Source: an uncultured Acidobacteriota bacterium (GTDB taxonomy: Bacteria; Acidobacteriota; CAIWXX01). From it: 64,000 nt of DNA. A model generated the notes under the pieces. The model did no database searches. It saw nothing but the letters and a program-made list of their open reading frames with translations, and was not told the DNA's origin. The position numbers were made by a program, and so were the translations under genes. The DNA is taken from assembly GCA_903916735.1 (NCBI GenBank), contig CAIWXX010000076.1, positions 28,937 to 92,936 of the forward strand, given 5' to 3'. Shown here piece after piece: positions 8,554 to 16,504 of the stretch; the stretch's first letter is position 1, and each line of letters begins with the position of its first letter.

Positions 8554-8829
8554 TTGCCTAGCATTACAAAGAACGATACTCATGCAGACTTGCGCCGGAC
8601 AGCCATTCAGAAGCTTGACGACCTAATGGCGCTGGCAGATATCGCAAATAGCGACACTGACGAAGCAGTGCGCTTCACCGCTGTTCGGCGGATTGAAGAT
8701 GGGCGCCTTGACGCCGCTAAGCACATTACAGATCAGTCGGTATTGCTCGGCATCGCGGAAAACGACTCTGACGAAAGCGTGCGCGATTATGCCCGGCAGC
8801 GCCTCTATATAATGCGTGTGTTCAGATGA
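8554..8829 (+). CDS. HEAT-like repeat protein, probably a fragment
   Basis: The frame from a TTG at 8554 encodes about 91 residues. They contain helical repeats: DLRRTAIQKLDDLMALADIA, then EAVRFTAVRRIEDGRLDAAK, then ESVRDYARQRLYIM. The motif ITDQSVLLGIAENDSDESVR recurs, in frame and degenerate, as ITDQSILPSITKNDTHADLR just before and across the TTG. The coding frame therefore extends upstream of any obvious start, back into the end of the preceding gene. This suggests the fragment of a longer HEAT-repeat protein that lost its 5' end. No catalytic domain is visible. Such repeats mediate protein contacts; the partner is unknown. Confidence 0.45.
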   Translation: MPSITKNDTHADLRRTAIQKLDDLMALADIANSDTDEAVRFTAVRRIEDGRLDAAKHITDQSVLLGIAENDSDESVRDYARQRLYIMRVFR

Positions 8830-8936
8830 GCCCCCTCCGATGAGTGCATCCGGTGTGAGCGCATTATAAGTTGGGGAGATGGCAGGCAAGTTCTTAGCAG
8901 AGTGATAAAGAATAACTCGGGCGCGGTCTGGATGGC

Positions 8937-9374
8937 TCAGGTTTGATTTTGTTGGCTGAGGTAGGGGATTAGAGCATCCCCCGTTTCGTATTGGCCTCTA
9001 GCTCCTTGAACCGCCTGCCTGATCTCTCGCGCATATTTCGAGAGCAGCGAACAGGTCGCAAGTTCACCTGCCGATCTATCACACATGAATAAAAGGCCGA
9101 CTCGATATCTTTGTCAAAATGTAAGTACTGATTGAATTACACTTGTACTACTCATCGCCGACCGATACCGTTGCTGTCACAGATCATCGAAAATCCCCTC
9201 AACCACGACGGCCGCCAGGTCGAAGAATTGCGGCCTGTGAAGCTCATGTTTGAATCGCTCCCAATTGCTCCCCATGAGGCAGGCAATCAAATCGTCGAGC
9301 TCCTTCCGTTCGATTGCCAGGCGATCGGTGACGCCCATCAAGCTGTAGTCGCCTTCCGGTAATGCCGAACGCAC
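8937..9374 (-). pseudogene. ERCC4-type nuclease gene, decayed copy 1
   Basis: The minus strand encodes ALPEGDYSLMGVTDRLAIER then KELDDLIACLMG and AAVVVEGIFDDL. This matches the central ERCC4 nuclease motif (GDYS, then IERK) of phage and plasmid proteins. The frame meets TGA at 9177-9179, continues in register as QQRYRSAMSSTSVIQSVLTF, meets a second TGA at 9114-9116, and resumes to end with AGELATCSLLSKYAREIRQA before the final TGA at 8937. The usual N-terminal V-D-x-R-E segment is missing. Alignment with the second copy at 10131-10560 confirms the register on both sides of each stop. The gene is dead unless both TGA codons are read through. Confidence 0.68.
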
Positions 9375-9391
9375 CTGTCATTCGCATGCAG

Positions 9392-9423
9392 GTCGCGCCC
9401 CATGCGGGCGCGTGGATTGAAAC
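9392..9423 (+). CRISPR. solitary type I-C-like CRISPR repeat, no array
   Basis: A 32-bp sequence begins GTCGCGCCCCATGCGGG and ends GCGTGGATTGAAAC. It fits, from memory, the standard repeat of type I-C systems, including the internal GCGCC/GGCGC palindrome and the ATTGAAAC 3' end. No second copy occurs at spacer distance on either side, and no cas gene is in the window. It abuts the broken 5' end of ERCC4 copy 1. It is most likely a relic of an array or a recombination scar. Confidence 0.6.
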
Positions 9424-9548
9424 CTCATAACATCTGTTATGCGACGCTATTCTACTTTTCTCTTTATAATTCAATAATATACGACTGATGATAACGGAAC
9501 TTGACACGCAAGGCAATCCGGTCGATATTCTACATAGAGGGTTTGAAA

Positions 9549-9734
9549 ATGCCACAGCAAGAACAGATCGAGGACTCCAGCAAAACATCAACCTCGCAGA
9601 CACAGCCGTCACAGCTAAAAAGCTGGCTGCAAGAACAGGGTGTGAAAGTTCGGTCAATTTCAATGCACCTGAACAATTGGCGGGAAATCGCGGAGGATAT
9701 CAAGCGGAACCTGGAGCAGGGCAAGAAGCCCTAA
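9549..9734 (+). CDS. small hypothetical protein
   Basis: This 61-codon ORF starts at ATG (9549) with GAGGG about ten bases upstream. The product begins MPQQEQIEDSSKTSTSQTQP, a polar and probably disordered N-terminus. It then forms an amphipathic helical segment (LKSWLQEQGVKVRSI and WREIAEDIKRNLEQGKKP). I do not recognise a family. It lies on the opposite strand to its decayed neighbours, in a spacer between two ERCC4 remnants. A minus-strand ORF over the same region reads through the CRISPR repeat and looks spurious. Confidence 0.42.
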   Translation: MPQQEQIEDSSKTSTSQTQPSQLKSWLQEQGVKVRSISMHLNNWREIAEDIKRNLEQGKKP

Positions 9735-9793
9735 CCTCTTCGCCCTCTTCCGGTCCGATCCTCGCACGTCAACGCTGTGTCTATCTCTTATTA

Positions 9794-10081
9794 TTAACAT
9801 TTATTCCGGCTATGCTCTTTCAACCATGTCCCGGCTCGGCGTTCAATCTCGGCGTTGTTACGAGATGCGGCTGCCTGTTGTCTCGCTATCGTCGTCATCC
9901 TGTCGGCGAGCGGGATTTCCCGCCGTTGTAAAAATTCAGTGATGTGTTCATTGCTGAGTAAGTATCGACGCTCACATTTGTAGGCTTGCAGCTTGCCTGC
10001 GATGATGTATCGAAGAACAGCCTTCGGGCTCATTCGCAATTGGTTGGCTGCTTCGCTTACGAGTAGGAGCGTTGTGCTCAT
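9794..10081 (-). CDS. helix-turn-helix DNA-binding protein (excisionase-like)
   Basis: The likely start is the ATG at 10081, giving 95 residues beginning MSTTLLLVSEAANQLRMSPK. The sequence VSEAANQLRMSPKAVLRYII then AGKLQAYKCERRYLLSNEHI is the winged helix-turn-helix of the MerR/excisionase (HTH_17) family. There, the first helices read DNA and the R-x-Y-L strand forms the wing. A basic, Arg/Ala-rich tail follows. A longer frame to 10216 is open but lacks family similarity. As part of an integrative element it may regulate excision or replication genes. A second excisionase-like gene lies at 13281-13523, so the two probably have different operators. Confidence 0.65.
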   Translation of the reverse strand: MSTTLLLVSEAANQLRMSPKAVLRYIIAGKLQAYKCERRYLLSNEHITEFLQRREIPLADRMTTIARQQAAASRNNAEIERRAGTWLKEHSRNKC

Positions 10082-10130
10082 CAGCCTATCGCCTCTTCTT
10101 CCATACTCGACGCACCAGGATGCCCCAGGA

Positions 10131-10560
10131 TCAACGATTCGCTGCTCGGCAATGTTTACTATGGCCTTTTTCGGAACGTCGTAGCGCCTTGAATCGCATT
10201 TCAATTTCGCGAGCATATTTTGCGAGTATGCTGTATGTCACGAGCTCGCCGCCCTGACGATCGTCTGCGAAGACGAACGGCAGTCGGTATCTCGTCATGA
10301 AGGCGAGCACAGATTGAGTCACGCTCCGCGGGTTCATCTCCGAGCGGTAACGGCCCGCTATTAAGTCGGCAAGCGAGCACTCGCAAACGACACAGGCGAA
10401 GTCATAACCTCTTAACCTGGAGAGCTCCCTTTCGAATCGCTCCCGGTTGTCGCCCATCAGGCAATCAAATCGTCGAGCTCCTTCCGTTCGATTGCCACTC
10501 GATTGGTGAAGCCCATCAAGCTGAGTCGCCTGCCGGTAATGCCGCATGCTCCACGATCAT
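10131..10560 (-). pseudogene. ERCC4-type nuclease gene, decayed copy 2
   Basis: The minus strand encodes MGDNRERFERELSRLRGYDF, then CSLADLIAGRYRSEMNPRSV, then FADDRQGGELVTYSILAKYA. This is the C-terminal two thirds of an ERCC4-family nuclease. The upstream GDYS/IERKELDDL motif is present only in other frames. Compared with copy 1, one base is missing in the GAC-T-CAGC stretch and four bases are missing just before ATGGGCGACA. The V-D-x-R-E start is absent as in copy 1. The two copies share long identical stretches around ATCGAACGGAAGGAGCTCGA, so they derive from one duplicated gene. No intact ERCC4 gene remains in the window. Confidence 0.68.
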
Positions 10561-10628
10561 GGGATAGCTCGAGACGGTATTGGGTGCATGCTCGCGTGTG
10601 TCCACAATGATCGGGAGAGGTTGATTCA

Positions 10629-11111
10629 TCATTTTTTCAATGCCATCAATGCGAGCGCGACACGCTCCCGGCACGCATCACATTGCACAACAGCACGCAC
10701 CAACGTGTCGCGTATTCGTATCCATTCCGGGTTCTGGAGTAGGTTTGCGCCGTTCACATTGACGTTGGTTTCATTCTTCAACTCGCCGGCCATCTTCGCT
10801 TGGAGTTCGATGATTCGCGTCAACTCATGAATCGCACTGAGCGCCGTCCGCAAATCGCCACTCTTCATAGCATCTCGCTTGATTCGCTGTGCATCAGAGG
10901 CCAGCTCCTGTATCTTCGCCACCAATCGGCTGGAGATGTCGCCCTCGGCCTGCTCAATTGCCTGCCGGATGTGCTCACGATGTCGAGCCACGCTGCTCTT
11001 GCTGAGTCCGTATTGCCCCGCTATGGCTCGGTCACTGATTCCGACAACCATTTTCGAGTCGATATCAAGACGGCTATTATGGGAGCATATTCCGCACCTT
11101 CGCCCACTCAT
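10629..11111 (-). CDS. phage/MGE HTH protein resembling small terminase-like regulators
   Basis: This 160-residue protein begins with a zinc-ribbon-like C-x-x-C (MSGRRCGICSH). A helix-turn-helix follows (ISDRAIAGQYGLSKSSVARH, about residues 26-45), and then a long helical region (LVAKIQELASDAQRIKRDAM). This plan is common in phage and element proteins annotated as hypothetical or as terminase small-subunit-like. The C-terminus has another Cys pair (CDACRERV). It sits just downstream of the RepA-like ATPase gene on the same strand, 48 bp away, and may be in its transcript. A DNA-binding role in replication control is plausible. Packaging is unlikely because no phage structural gene is present. 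Confidence 0.6.
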   Translation of the reverse strand: MSGRRCGICSHNSRLDIDSKMVVGISDRAIAGQYGLSKSSVARHREHIRQAIEQAEGDISSRLVAKIQELASDAQRIKRDAMKSGDLRTALSAIHELTRIIELQAKMAGELKNETNVNVNGANLLQNPEWIRIRDTLVRAVVQCDACRERVALALMALKK

Positions 11112-11159
11112 CTGTCATCCCCTTCGATCCCAAGCGAGGGTTCATTTCGAAACCTAAAT

Positions 11160-12260
11160 TCAAAGGCGGCCAACCTTGGCAATATGGCCATCTTTGACTT
11201 TTTGGAGCACATCACTTTCAGCAAAAGGCATCTCCAAAGACCAACGCCATGGAACCCCCGGACCGCCATTTTTAAAACTCTTGACTCCTAATCTCTTCTT
11301 AGCTCGGCGAAGGGTCCGATCTGAAATCCCATTCGCTCGGGCTTGCTTCAGGATCTCAAATTGGGATATTCCACCTGATGAGAGAATCTCACGGAGGAAG
11401 GACATCGCTTCTTCTGTCGCGGAACGATCCTCTGAGTCTGGAATCTGGAGTAAATCCGCAGCCGTGTGGTCAGTTTGATCTCCCCATTCAATAAAAGCGA
11501 CTCCCGAAGATGTTGTTTTTACTGTGTAGAAAATCGCTTTAGGCATCTCACACAAATTACATTTCGTTGCCGTTAATATGCGACGTTGTTCCTCGGAGTC
11601 CTCCGGGTCTAGCGCTGCCAGCAACCCGGATCGAGAAGCAGCAATGATACCGATCGAACCACCTCCTCGATACAGTGGATTACCGCCACTATTCTTATTT
11701 AGGTGGCGAATAAGTAGGACTGCTACTTGTTCGCTCTGGGCCATCTCAACTAATCCATTGAGAGCAGCTCGAACATCCGCATCAACATGACTATCAGCTC
11801 CACCTAGATGAGCCATTATTGGATCAATTACTACGAGACATGCTTGCGTGGACTTAATAGCCTCATGAATTGCCGCTACATCATGCACATTGGGCGGACG
11901 TAGCTCATTTGTGTCAATATTTTTTAACCCCTTCAGAATGACGACTCGTGAAGGATCTCCGCCTGCGGCATCGAAACGTGGACGAATTGTGTCCGCCGGA
12001 TCATCTTCACCACATAAATAGACGACCCCCCCAGAAACACCATTAGATCCGTCCGGCATTGATCGCCCGGTAGTAATCCGTGCGCCTATATCCAGCGACA
12101 GAAGTGATTTGGCTACACCTGGATCGCCGTCCAACATCGTCAATTTCCCTCGGGGAATTCGATGCTGCCATATCCATTGAATAGAGATGGGGCATACATC
12201 AGCTAAACTCAGAATCACCGGTGTCATTTTTCCGGCTTTTCTTGATGTGGGCTTTGCCAT
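11160..12260 (-). CDS. RepA-like AAA/RecA-fold ATPase (replicative helicase type)
   Basis: This 366-residue protein has a RecA fold of the RepA/DnaB-like AAA_25 type. The Walker A is GDPGVAKSLL (about residues 44-53), with Ala where Gly usually precedes the Lys, a change seen in some relatives. Walker B is ACLVVIDPIMAHL. LLIRHLNKNSGG and GGGSIGIIAASRSGL match the sensor region of plasmid RepA-type ATPases. The C-terminal 100 residues include a winged-helix-like segment (GGISQFEILKQARANGISDR) ending in WRWSLE. It overlaps the primase-polymerase gene upstream by 37 bp, so the two form a replication module. Such proteins unwind DNA at the element origin. The motifs are intact. Confidence 0.77.
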   Translation of the reverse strand: MAKPTSRKAGKMTPVILSLADVCPISIQWIWQHRIPRGKLTMLDGDPGVAKSLLSLDIGARITTGRSMPDGSNGVSGGVVYLCGEDDPADTIRPRFDAAGGDPSRVVILKGLKNIDTNELRPPNVHDVAAIHEAIKSTQACLVVIDPIMAHLGGADSHVDADVRAALNGLVEMAQSEQVAVLLIRHLNKNSGGNPLYRGGGSIGIIAASRSGLLAALDPEDSEEQRRILTATKCNLCEMPKAIFYTVKTTSSGVAFIEWGDQTDHTAADLLQIPDSEDRSATEEAMSFLREILSSGGISQFEILKQARANGISDRTLRRAKKRLGVKSFKNGGPGVPWRWSLEMPFAESDVLQKVKDGHIAKVGRL

Positions 12261-13117
12261 GGGTTACGCTTAGTCTGGGCGAAGGCAGAACTAAGGCTCT
12301 TGTATGCATCGGAGGTGGTGTAAGGCTCAACGTCGCCTTTTGTGTTTGTCGACGGACAACCCCGAACATATTCCAGCATGACGGCTCGGGATTCTTCCTG
12401 AGTAAAACCGTTGTCACGCAATTGAAGTGCCAATTGAAAGCCGGAGTTGTTTCGGCCACTCCCAGGTATTGCATCCAAGGCTTTCTTTAGAAGGACATTT
12501 GCCAGCTCACCACGACCGTTTCCAGGTAGGTTCTAACACCCGACCTTTACTTTTGAATCTTGACTGCGTGATTTTAGAAATTCCACAAAATCGGCCGGCA
12601 GAAGATTAAAGTTTTCAAGATGAGGTTCACGCAGCCATTGATATATGCCTTTCTGATTTCTACCGGTGAAAATCGCATAACCTCCGTCACCCTTGACATC
12701 TAGTCCTGGGAACCGTTTCCCCATATCCTGATCGCTCTTCCGGTTCAAAGTCGGCACACGAAAACCCGGATGTTTGAAATAAACGTGGTATCCTCCCGAG
12801 CCGGTAAGAACATGCGGATCGATCCCGAGTCGGTGCATTGTCTCGATGCCTTCGGGCCCGTCAAAATCGATCACGATAAGCCCTGAAATTTCTCCTGTAA
12901 TCACTCCCCAACACGAGGGGGTGAGTTTTTTCCATGCACGCAACTGCTCTGAGTCGGGCCGTATCTCCTGGTATATTTTCCAAGCAAAAAACGGCTTTTT
13001 ATTCGCATGACATGGAATCACGCTCCATTGCATCGACAAAGCCTGCTCCATAGATGGATTGATTGAATGATTCATCTTGTGATCCGGTAGTGGTGTGAGT
13101 AAAATGCTGTGGTCCAT
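12224..13117 (-). pseudogene. bifunctional primase-polymerase (Prim-Pol) gene interrupted by in-frame TAG
   Basis: The frame runs from ATG at 13117 to a TAG at 12533-12535, then continues in the same frame to 12224. The first part (194 residues) carries prim-pol motifs: WGVITGEISGLIVIDFDGPE contains the D-x-D pair, and VLTGSGGYHVYFKHP contains the S-G-G-x-H motif. The second part reads NLPGNGRGELANVLLKKALD then AIPGSGRNNSGFQLALQLRD, a helical primase C-terminal region. Both parts align as one protein of about 297 residues. The interruption is a single amber codon with no frame change. It could be a recent nonsense mutation, suppressed by readthrough, or the halves could act separately. Most of the catalytic domain is before the stop. 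The gene overlaps the ATPase gene downstream. Confidence 0.75.
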
Positions 13118-13132
13118 AGGATTCTCGTTTCC

Positions 13133-13163
13133 AAGGGCTCGCCGCTGTCAACGGTGAGCCTTT
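13133..13163 (+). terminator. possible hairpin terminator
   Basis: AAGGGCTCGCCG and CGGTGAGCCTTT pair with two mismatches around a 7-base loop, followed by TCTTGTTTATC on the plus strand. It lies in the spacer upstream of the Prim-Pol gene, with no plus-strand gene before it, so its role is uncertain. Confidence 0.32.
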
Positions 13164-13280
13164 CTTGTTTATCTGGATTCTGTTTGCGGCTCTCTTGCTT
13201 CATCCGGCTCGACAAAACCGAATAGTCTTCGACGAAGGAAACTACTAAGGCTCAGGCGCTCTTTCTCGGCGCGGGCCAGT

Positions 13281-13523
13281 CTATTTCTGATGTTTCACCC
13301 TGTGAATCACTGGTTCATCCGCATTCATACGATCAGCGATCCATCGTCGTAGTGCATCTAGGGGGATGCGCACGCATCGTCGACCGAGCCGAACGCACGG
13401 CATTTCTCCTGATCCCAAGAGAGCATAGGCTTGGCTTCTTGACACGCCAAGAAAGCGCCCAACTTCCTCCACTCGCAAGAGGCGGGTTTCCTCGTTATGG
13501 TCCATCGCTTGTGATCTTTCCAT
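13281..13523 (-). CDS. excisionase-like HTH protein
   Basis: The start at 13523 is chosen because GGAAGG lies six bases upstream; a longer frame begins at 13541. The product (about 80 residues) begins MERSQAMDHNEETRLLRVEE. It carries VEEVGRFLGVSRSQAYALLG then GEMPCVRLGRRCVRIPLDAL, the classic HTH_17 winged helix of excisionases and small plasmid regulators. RWIADRM ends the fold. It is 160 bp upstream of the Prim-Pol gene on the same strand and divergent from the zinc-finger/integrase pair. That is the usual place for a factor that directs recombinase action and controls the replication genes. All helix positions look intact. Confidence 0.7.
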   Translation of the reverse strand: MERSQAMDHNEETRLLRVEEVGRFLGVSRSQAYALLGSGEMPCVRLGRRCVRIPLDALRRWIADRMNADEPVIHRVKHQK

Positions 13524-13619
13524 TTCGATCCTTCCTTTCATGAATCAAATTCCATTCCGGTCCACGATGTAACTATCGTTCCAAACCGTCCTGTGATGTG
13601 ATAGTATATCGGGGACATA

Positions 13620-14531
13620 TTGGGGAATTCGTCATTGCCTCCTACTTACAAAGTCCTTAGAGACCGAAAAAGCGAAAGCTCAATCGGGTTATTCGCTAAT
13701 GGCTACCCTGTTCCTTATTCTGACGACATGCGGATCGAGGGAGACGAGCTCCTATACAAGATTCCTGTCACACAAGTAGCTTTAATGGGAAAATTAGCAG
13801 GCATAGATATTGAATGTAGTATTTCGGAACTCATGGAGCTGACTCGATTCGTCAGACCTCAGGATGTGAATTTTCAGGGTTTCTTGCAATTCAAGGAAAA
13901 TTCAACTAAATCAAGAATTCTCGCATTCGCGAAAAAGTATGGACCCCTTGGCTTTTGCCAACACGGACTCCCTCCAATGCACTTAATGTGTTGTTACTGC
14001 CAACCCAAGATAGAAAATGGATGGATTCGTGAGCCTATAGATGCATGGCAGAAGGTGGCAGAGCAGTTCTCCTATCTTAAAGAATTATCTCTTAGAACCC
14101 AGAAGGGGCAGCAAGCGTTGTGGAAAGAATGGGTTTCACTCTTCAGGGGATCTCCAATTCAATTTCCGTTTCCGCAAATGCCCGAAGCACGTCGCGCCCG
14201 CAAATTCGATCGGAGGCTATTGGGCACTGTTTTAGGAGCCGCCTTGTTCACAAGCGGACTTAAACTCTCAGTCCAACCTCTCTATAGCTTTGGCGATTCC
14301 AAAGACACAGGAATTCACAGGTTGTGCATCCAGCCATCTTCGCTCTACGATGCCCTCCTGCTTAGGTTGATCTCCGTTTTTACTGACTCATGGATTGCCT
14401 TCTGCCCAAGCTGCGGCAATGAATTTAGGAAGGCCCATGGTAAGCAGATTTGGTGCTCCGATACGTGCCGCTTTCGCGAAACCAAGCGAAGGAAGAGAGA
14501 GAATGAGAAAAGCAAGACGCGGCAATCGTGA
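13620..14531 (+). CDS. zinc-finger protein of unknown function, coupled to the integrase
   Basis: A TTG at 13620, preceded by GGGGA, is the first plausible start after an in-frame TAG at about 13605; the exact start is uncertain. The protein of about 303 residues has no domain I recognise over most of its length. The C-terminus has C-P-S-C-G-N-E-F then W-C-S-D-T-C-R-F-R-E-T-K-R-R, a C4 finger like the CGNR zinc-finger group. An internal CCYCQPK adds further Cys. The gene overlaps the integrase by 29 bases, so the two are co-translated. Similar finger proteins often precede tyrosine integrases on elements, but their job is unclear. A DNA-binding accessory factor is possible. Confidence 0.55.
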   Translation: MGNSSLPPTYKVLRDRKSESSIGLFANGYPVPYSDDMRIEGDELLYKIPVTQVALMGKLAGIDIECSISELMELTRFVRPQDVNFQGFLQFKENSTKSRILAFAKKYGPLGFCQHGLPPMHLMCCYCQPKIENGWIREPIDAWQKVAEQFSYLKELSLRTQKGQQALWKEWVSLFRGSPIQFPFPQMPEARRARKFDRRLLGTVLGAALFTSGLKLSVQPLYSFGDSKDTGIHRLCIQPSSLYDALLLRLISVFTDSWIAFCPSCGNEFRKAHGKQIWCSDTCRFRETKRRKRENEKSKTRQS

Positions 14532-15717
14532 AGGATCTATTTATCGTCGCAAGTCCGACGGCCGGTGGTGCGCATCGATCACAACTGGTTGGCGTGCCGG
14601 CAAGCGGACGAGTAAAACGTTCTATGGTGAGACACGCGAAGAAGTAGCGGAGAAGCTTGTTAAGGGACTTCGCGACCGCCATCAAGGGCTACCACTGGCG
14701 GCAGAGAGAGATTCTCTTGCTCAATTCCTTCTTCATTGGCTTGAACACACGGCTAAGCCTACGGTCCGACCCAAGACCTTCGTCGATTACGAGATCAATG
14801 CCCGTCTGCACATCAACCCGGTGATTGGGCATGTAAGGCTGGCGAGGCTCACCGCTCAGCATATCCAGACACTCATTCAAGAGAATCTCTCCACCGGGCT
14901 CCATCCGAAGACTGTGAGGAATGTTCACGCAACCCTGAGAGCAGCTCTCAACAATGCAGTCCGATTCAATCTCATTGTGCGGAATCCTGCCGAGCTCGTT
15001 GATGCCCCGCGTGTGCCGCACAGCGAGACTAAATTTTTTACGCCGGAGCAATCGCGAGAGTTTCTTCGAGCTTGTGCTGGCCACCGACTTGAAGCCCTCT
15101 TCACAGCGTGTCTTTCCTTGGGGCTGAGGATCGGAGAGGCGCTGGGGCTGATGTGGGATGCTGTGGCTCTTGAAAAACGGCGTCTTGTGGTCTTGCAGGC
15201 GTTGCAGCGAGTCAAGGGGAACGGTCTTCAACTGGTTGAACCCAAGTCGGCTCGCAGCAGAAGGACTGTCGCACTACCTGAGCAAGCGATCCGTGCTTTG
15301 AAGGCACATCGCCGGAGACAACAAAGGGAAAGAATCATAGCAGGCAGCAGATGGCGTGAGATCGGCCTGGTATTCACGACGACGATCGGCACACCACTGG
15401 ATGCGCGGGCTGTTCATCGCCAGTATCGGGAGATACTCTCGAAAACAAACCTCCCAAAACTCCGACTCCATGACCTTCGGCATACCGCAGCGACTTTGCT
15501 ATTGGCTCAGGGAGTCCACCCGCGTGTGGTGATGGACCTTCTGGGTCACTCGCAGATCAGTCTGACGTTGAATACCTACTCGCATGTGATTCCTGCTCTG
15601 CGGAGCGAAGCAGCGGATAAGATGACGGCCATCCTGAAGCCCAAATCGATTTCGACTACTGTCAAAACTACTGTCAAATCCGGGGTGGGGAGCCATCATG
15701 GAGAGCTAACTAATTGA
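14503..15717 (+). CDS. tyrosine recombinase / integrase
   Basis: ATG at 14503 follows GGAAGAGAGA and yields 404 residues starting MRKARRGNREGSIYRRKSDG, an AP2-like arm-binding segment. A SAM-like core-binding domain covers about residues 65-150 (LAQFLLHWLEHTAKPTVRPK). The catalytic domain has Arg in LGLRIGEALGL, the His-x-x-Arg pair in LHDLRHTAATLLL, GH in LLGHSQISLTLNTYSH, and the Tyr nucleophile in NTYSH. All catalytic residues are intact, so the gene looks active. Its stop lies six bases before the CCA end of tRNA-Asn, the expected position for an enzyme whose attachment site is the tRNA 3' end. A longer ORF from 14395 starts within the upstream gene and is not used. Confidence 0.92.
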   Translation: MRKARRGNREGSIYRRKSDGRWCASITTGWRAGKRTSKTFYGETREEVAEKLVKGLRDRHQGLPLAAERDSLAQFLLHWLEHTAKPTVRPKTFVDYEINARLHINPVIGHVRLARLTAQHIQTLIQENLSTGLHPKTVRNVHATLRAALNNAVRFNLIVRNPAELVDAPRVPHSETKFFTPEQSREFLRACAGHRLEALFTACLSLGLRIGEALGLMWDAVALEKRRLVVLQALQRVKGNGLQLVEPKSARSRRTVALPEQAIRALKAHRRRQQRERIIAGSRWREIGLVFTTTIGTPLDARAVHRQYREILSKTNLPKLRLHDLRHTAATLLLAQGVHPRVVMDLLGHSQISLTLNTYSHVIPALRSEAADKMTAILKPKSISTTVKTTVKSGVGSHHGELTN

Positions 15718-15723
15718 AAATAT

Positions 15724-15798
15724 TGGCTCCTCAGGAGGGATTCGAACCCCCAACCCTCCGGTTAACAGCCGGATGCTCTACCGTTGAGCTACTGAGGA
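15724..15798 (-). tRNA. tRNA-Asn (GTT), CCA encoded; integration site
   Basis: Reading the minus strand from 15798, acceptor TCCTCAG pairs with CTGAGGA. The D-arm is GCTC/GAGC, the anticodon stem-loop is TCCGG-CTGTTAA-CCGGA with anticodon GTT, and the T-loop is TTCGAAT. Discriminator G (15727) and an encoded CCA (15724-15726) follow. The 3' end faces the integrase, so the element lies to the left and this copy of the 3' end is the right attachment site. I did not find the duplicate tRNA 3' end elsewhere in the window, so the left end is outside. Confidence 0.95.
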
Positions 15799-16180
15799 GT
15801 AGTCTCGTCCAGCGGCGCGCGCGAATATAACAAATGGATGCAGTTGTGTCAAAAGCAAAGGCGAGAGTGGATGGCCCCGAAGTTCGCGGCAGATAATCCG
15901 GCTGACTGTAGCGACGACATCTTCATAAAGCGCGGTGCAGTTTTTTCTAATGGAGTGATTGTGCTCCGCGTTTACTCAATGCCTGATCGACAAGGGATCA
16001 GAGTGCGGCGGGGCTGGCCGTGGCGTAGAGATCGAGCCTGCGCCGCAGTGAATGTCGATGGCGAGGCTGTCGTGGGTACGATTGTGGAATCCACAGGCTG
16101 TCTCCTTCACCATTTGGATCTTGAGGCACTCGGCCGGCCGCTCGCATCGCGTCCCAGACGCCGATTCCCGCCCGCCAATG

Positions 16181-16211
16181 AACACAGATACTTCGTGGCT
16201 GGATCTGTGTT
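16181..16211. repeat. short inverted repeat
   Basis: AACACAGAT (16181-16189) and ATCTGTGTT (16203-16211) are perfect 9-bp arms around a 13-base spacer. The sequence resembles widespread intergenic ACACAGAT-type repeats. Confidence 0.5.
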
Positions 16212-16484
16212 GATCTACGTGCATCCGTGCTTTGTATTGTGGATTTGTCATGGAGGTCGCGAGTGGAATATGACGGAGAATCTTTGGGCCATGACGTTGG
16301 TACGCATCATGTATGCCCGGGAAACTTTTTTCACTCGCGTGCGTACAGGTGACTATATGGGGCTTTGTGTCGAAACCGGCAACTGCGCCGGAAGTGATGC
16401 TTTTTTCTGGTCTCGGAATAATTGCAAATGGAGCGATCGTGCTTCGCCTATGGACGATGCCAGGAGAATAGGAAGGCAGGAATC

Positions 16485-16504
16485 TTGTCGAGCCGGCTCG
16501 ACAA
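16485..16504. repeat. perfect 20-bp palindrome
   Basis: TTGTCGAGCCGGCTCGACAA reads identically on both strands, with no spacer. It lies about 120 bp upstream of the peptidase start. A shorter GAGCCGGCTC core recurs near 33690. It may be a regulator site or a decayed mobile-repeat end. Confidence 0.55.

Noticed and set aside
8937..9374. TGA recoding to explain in-frame stops in ERCC4 copy 1
   Set aside because: All other genes in the window end normally at TGA, including drmD, hyaluron-free neighbours and the RHH gene, and copy 2 shows ordinary decay by deletions.
9361..9600. A CRISPR array
   Set aside because: Only one repeat is present; nothing at spacer distance on either side and no cas genes.
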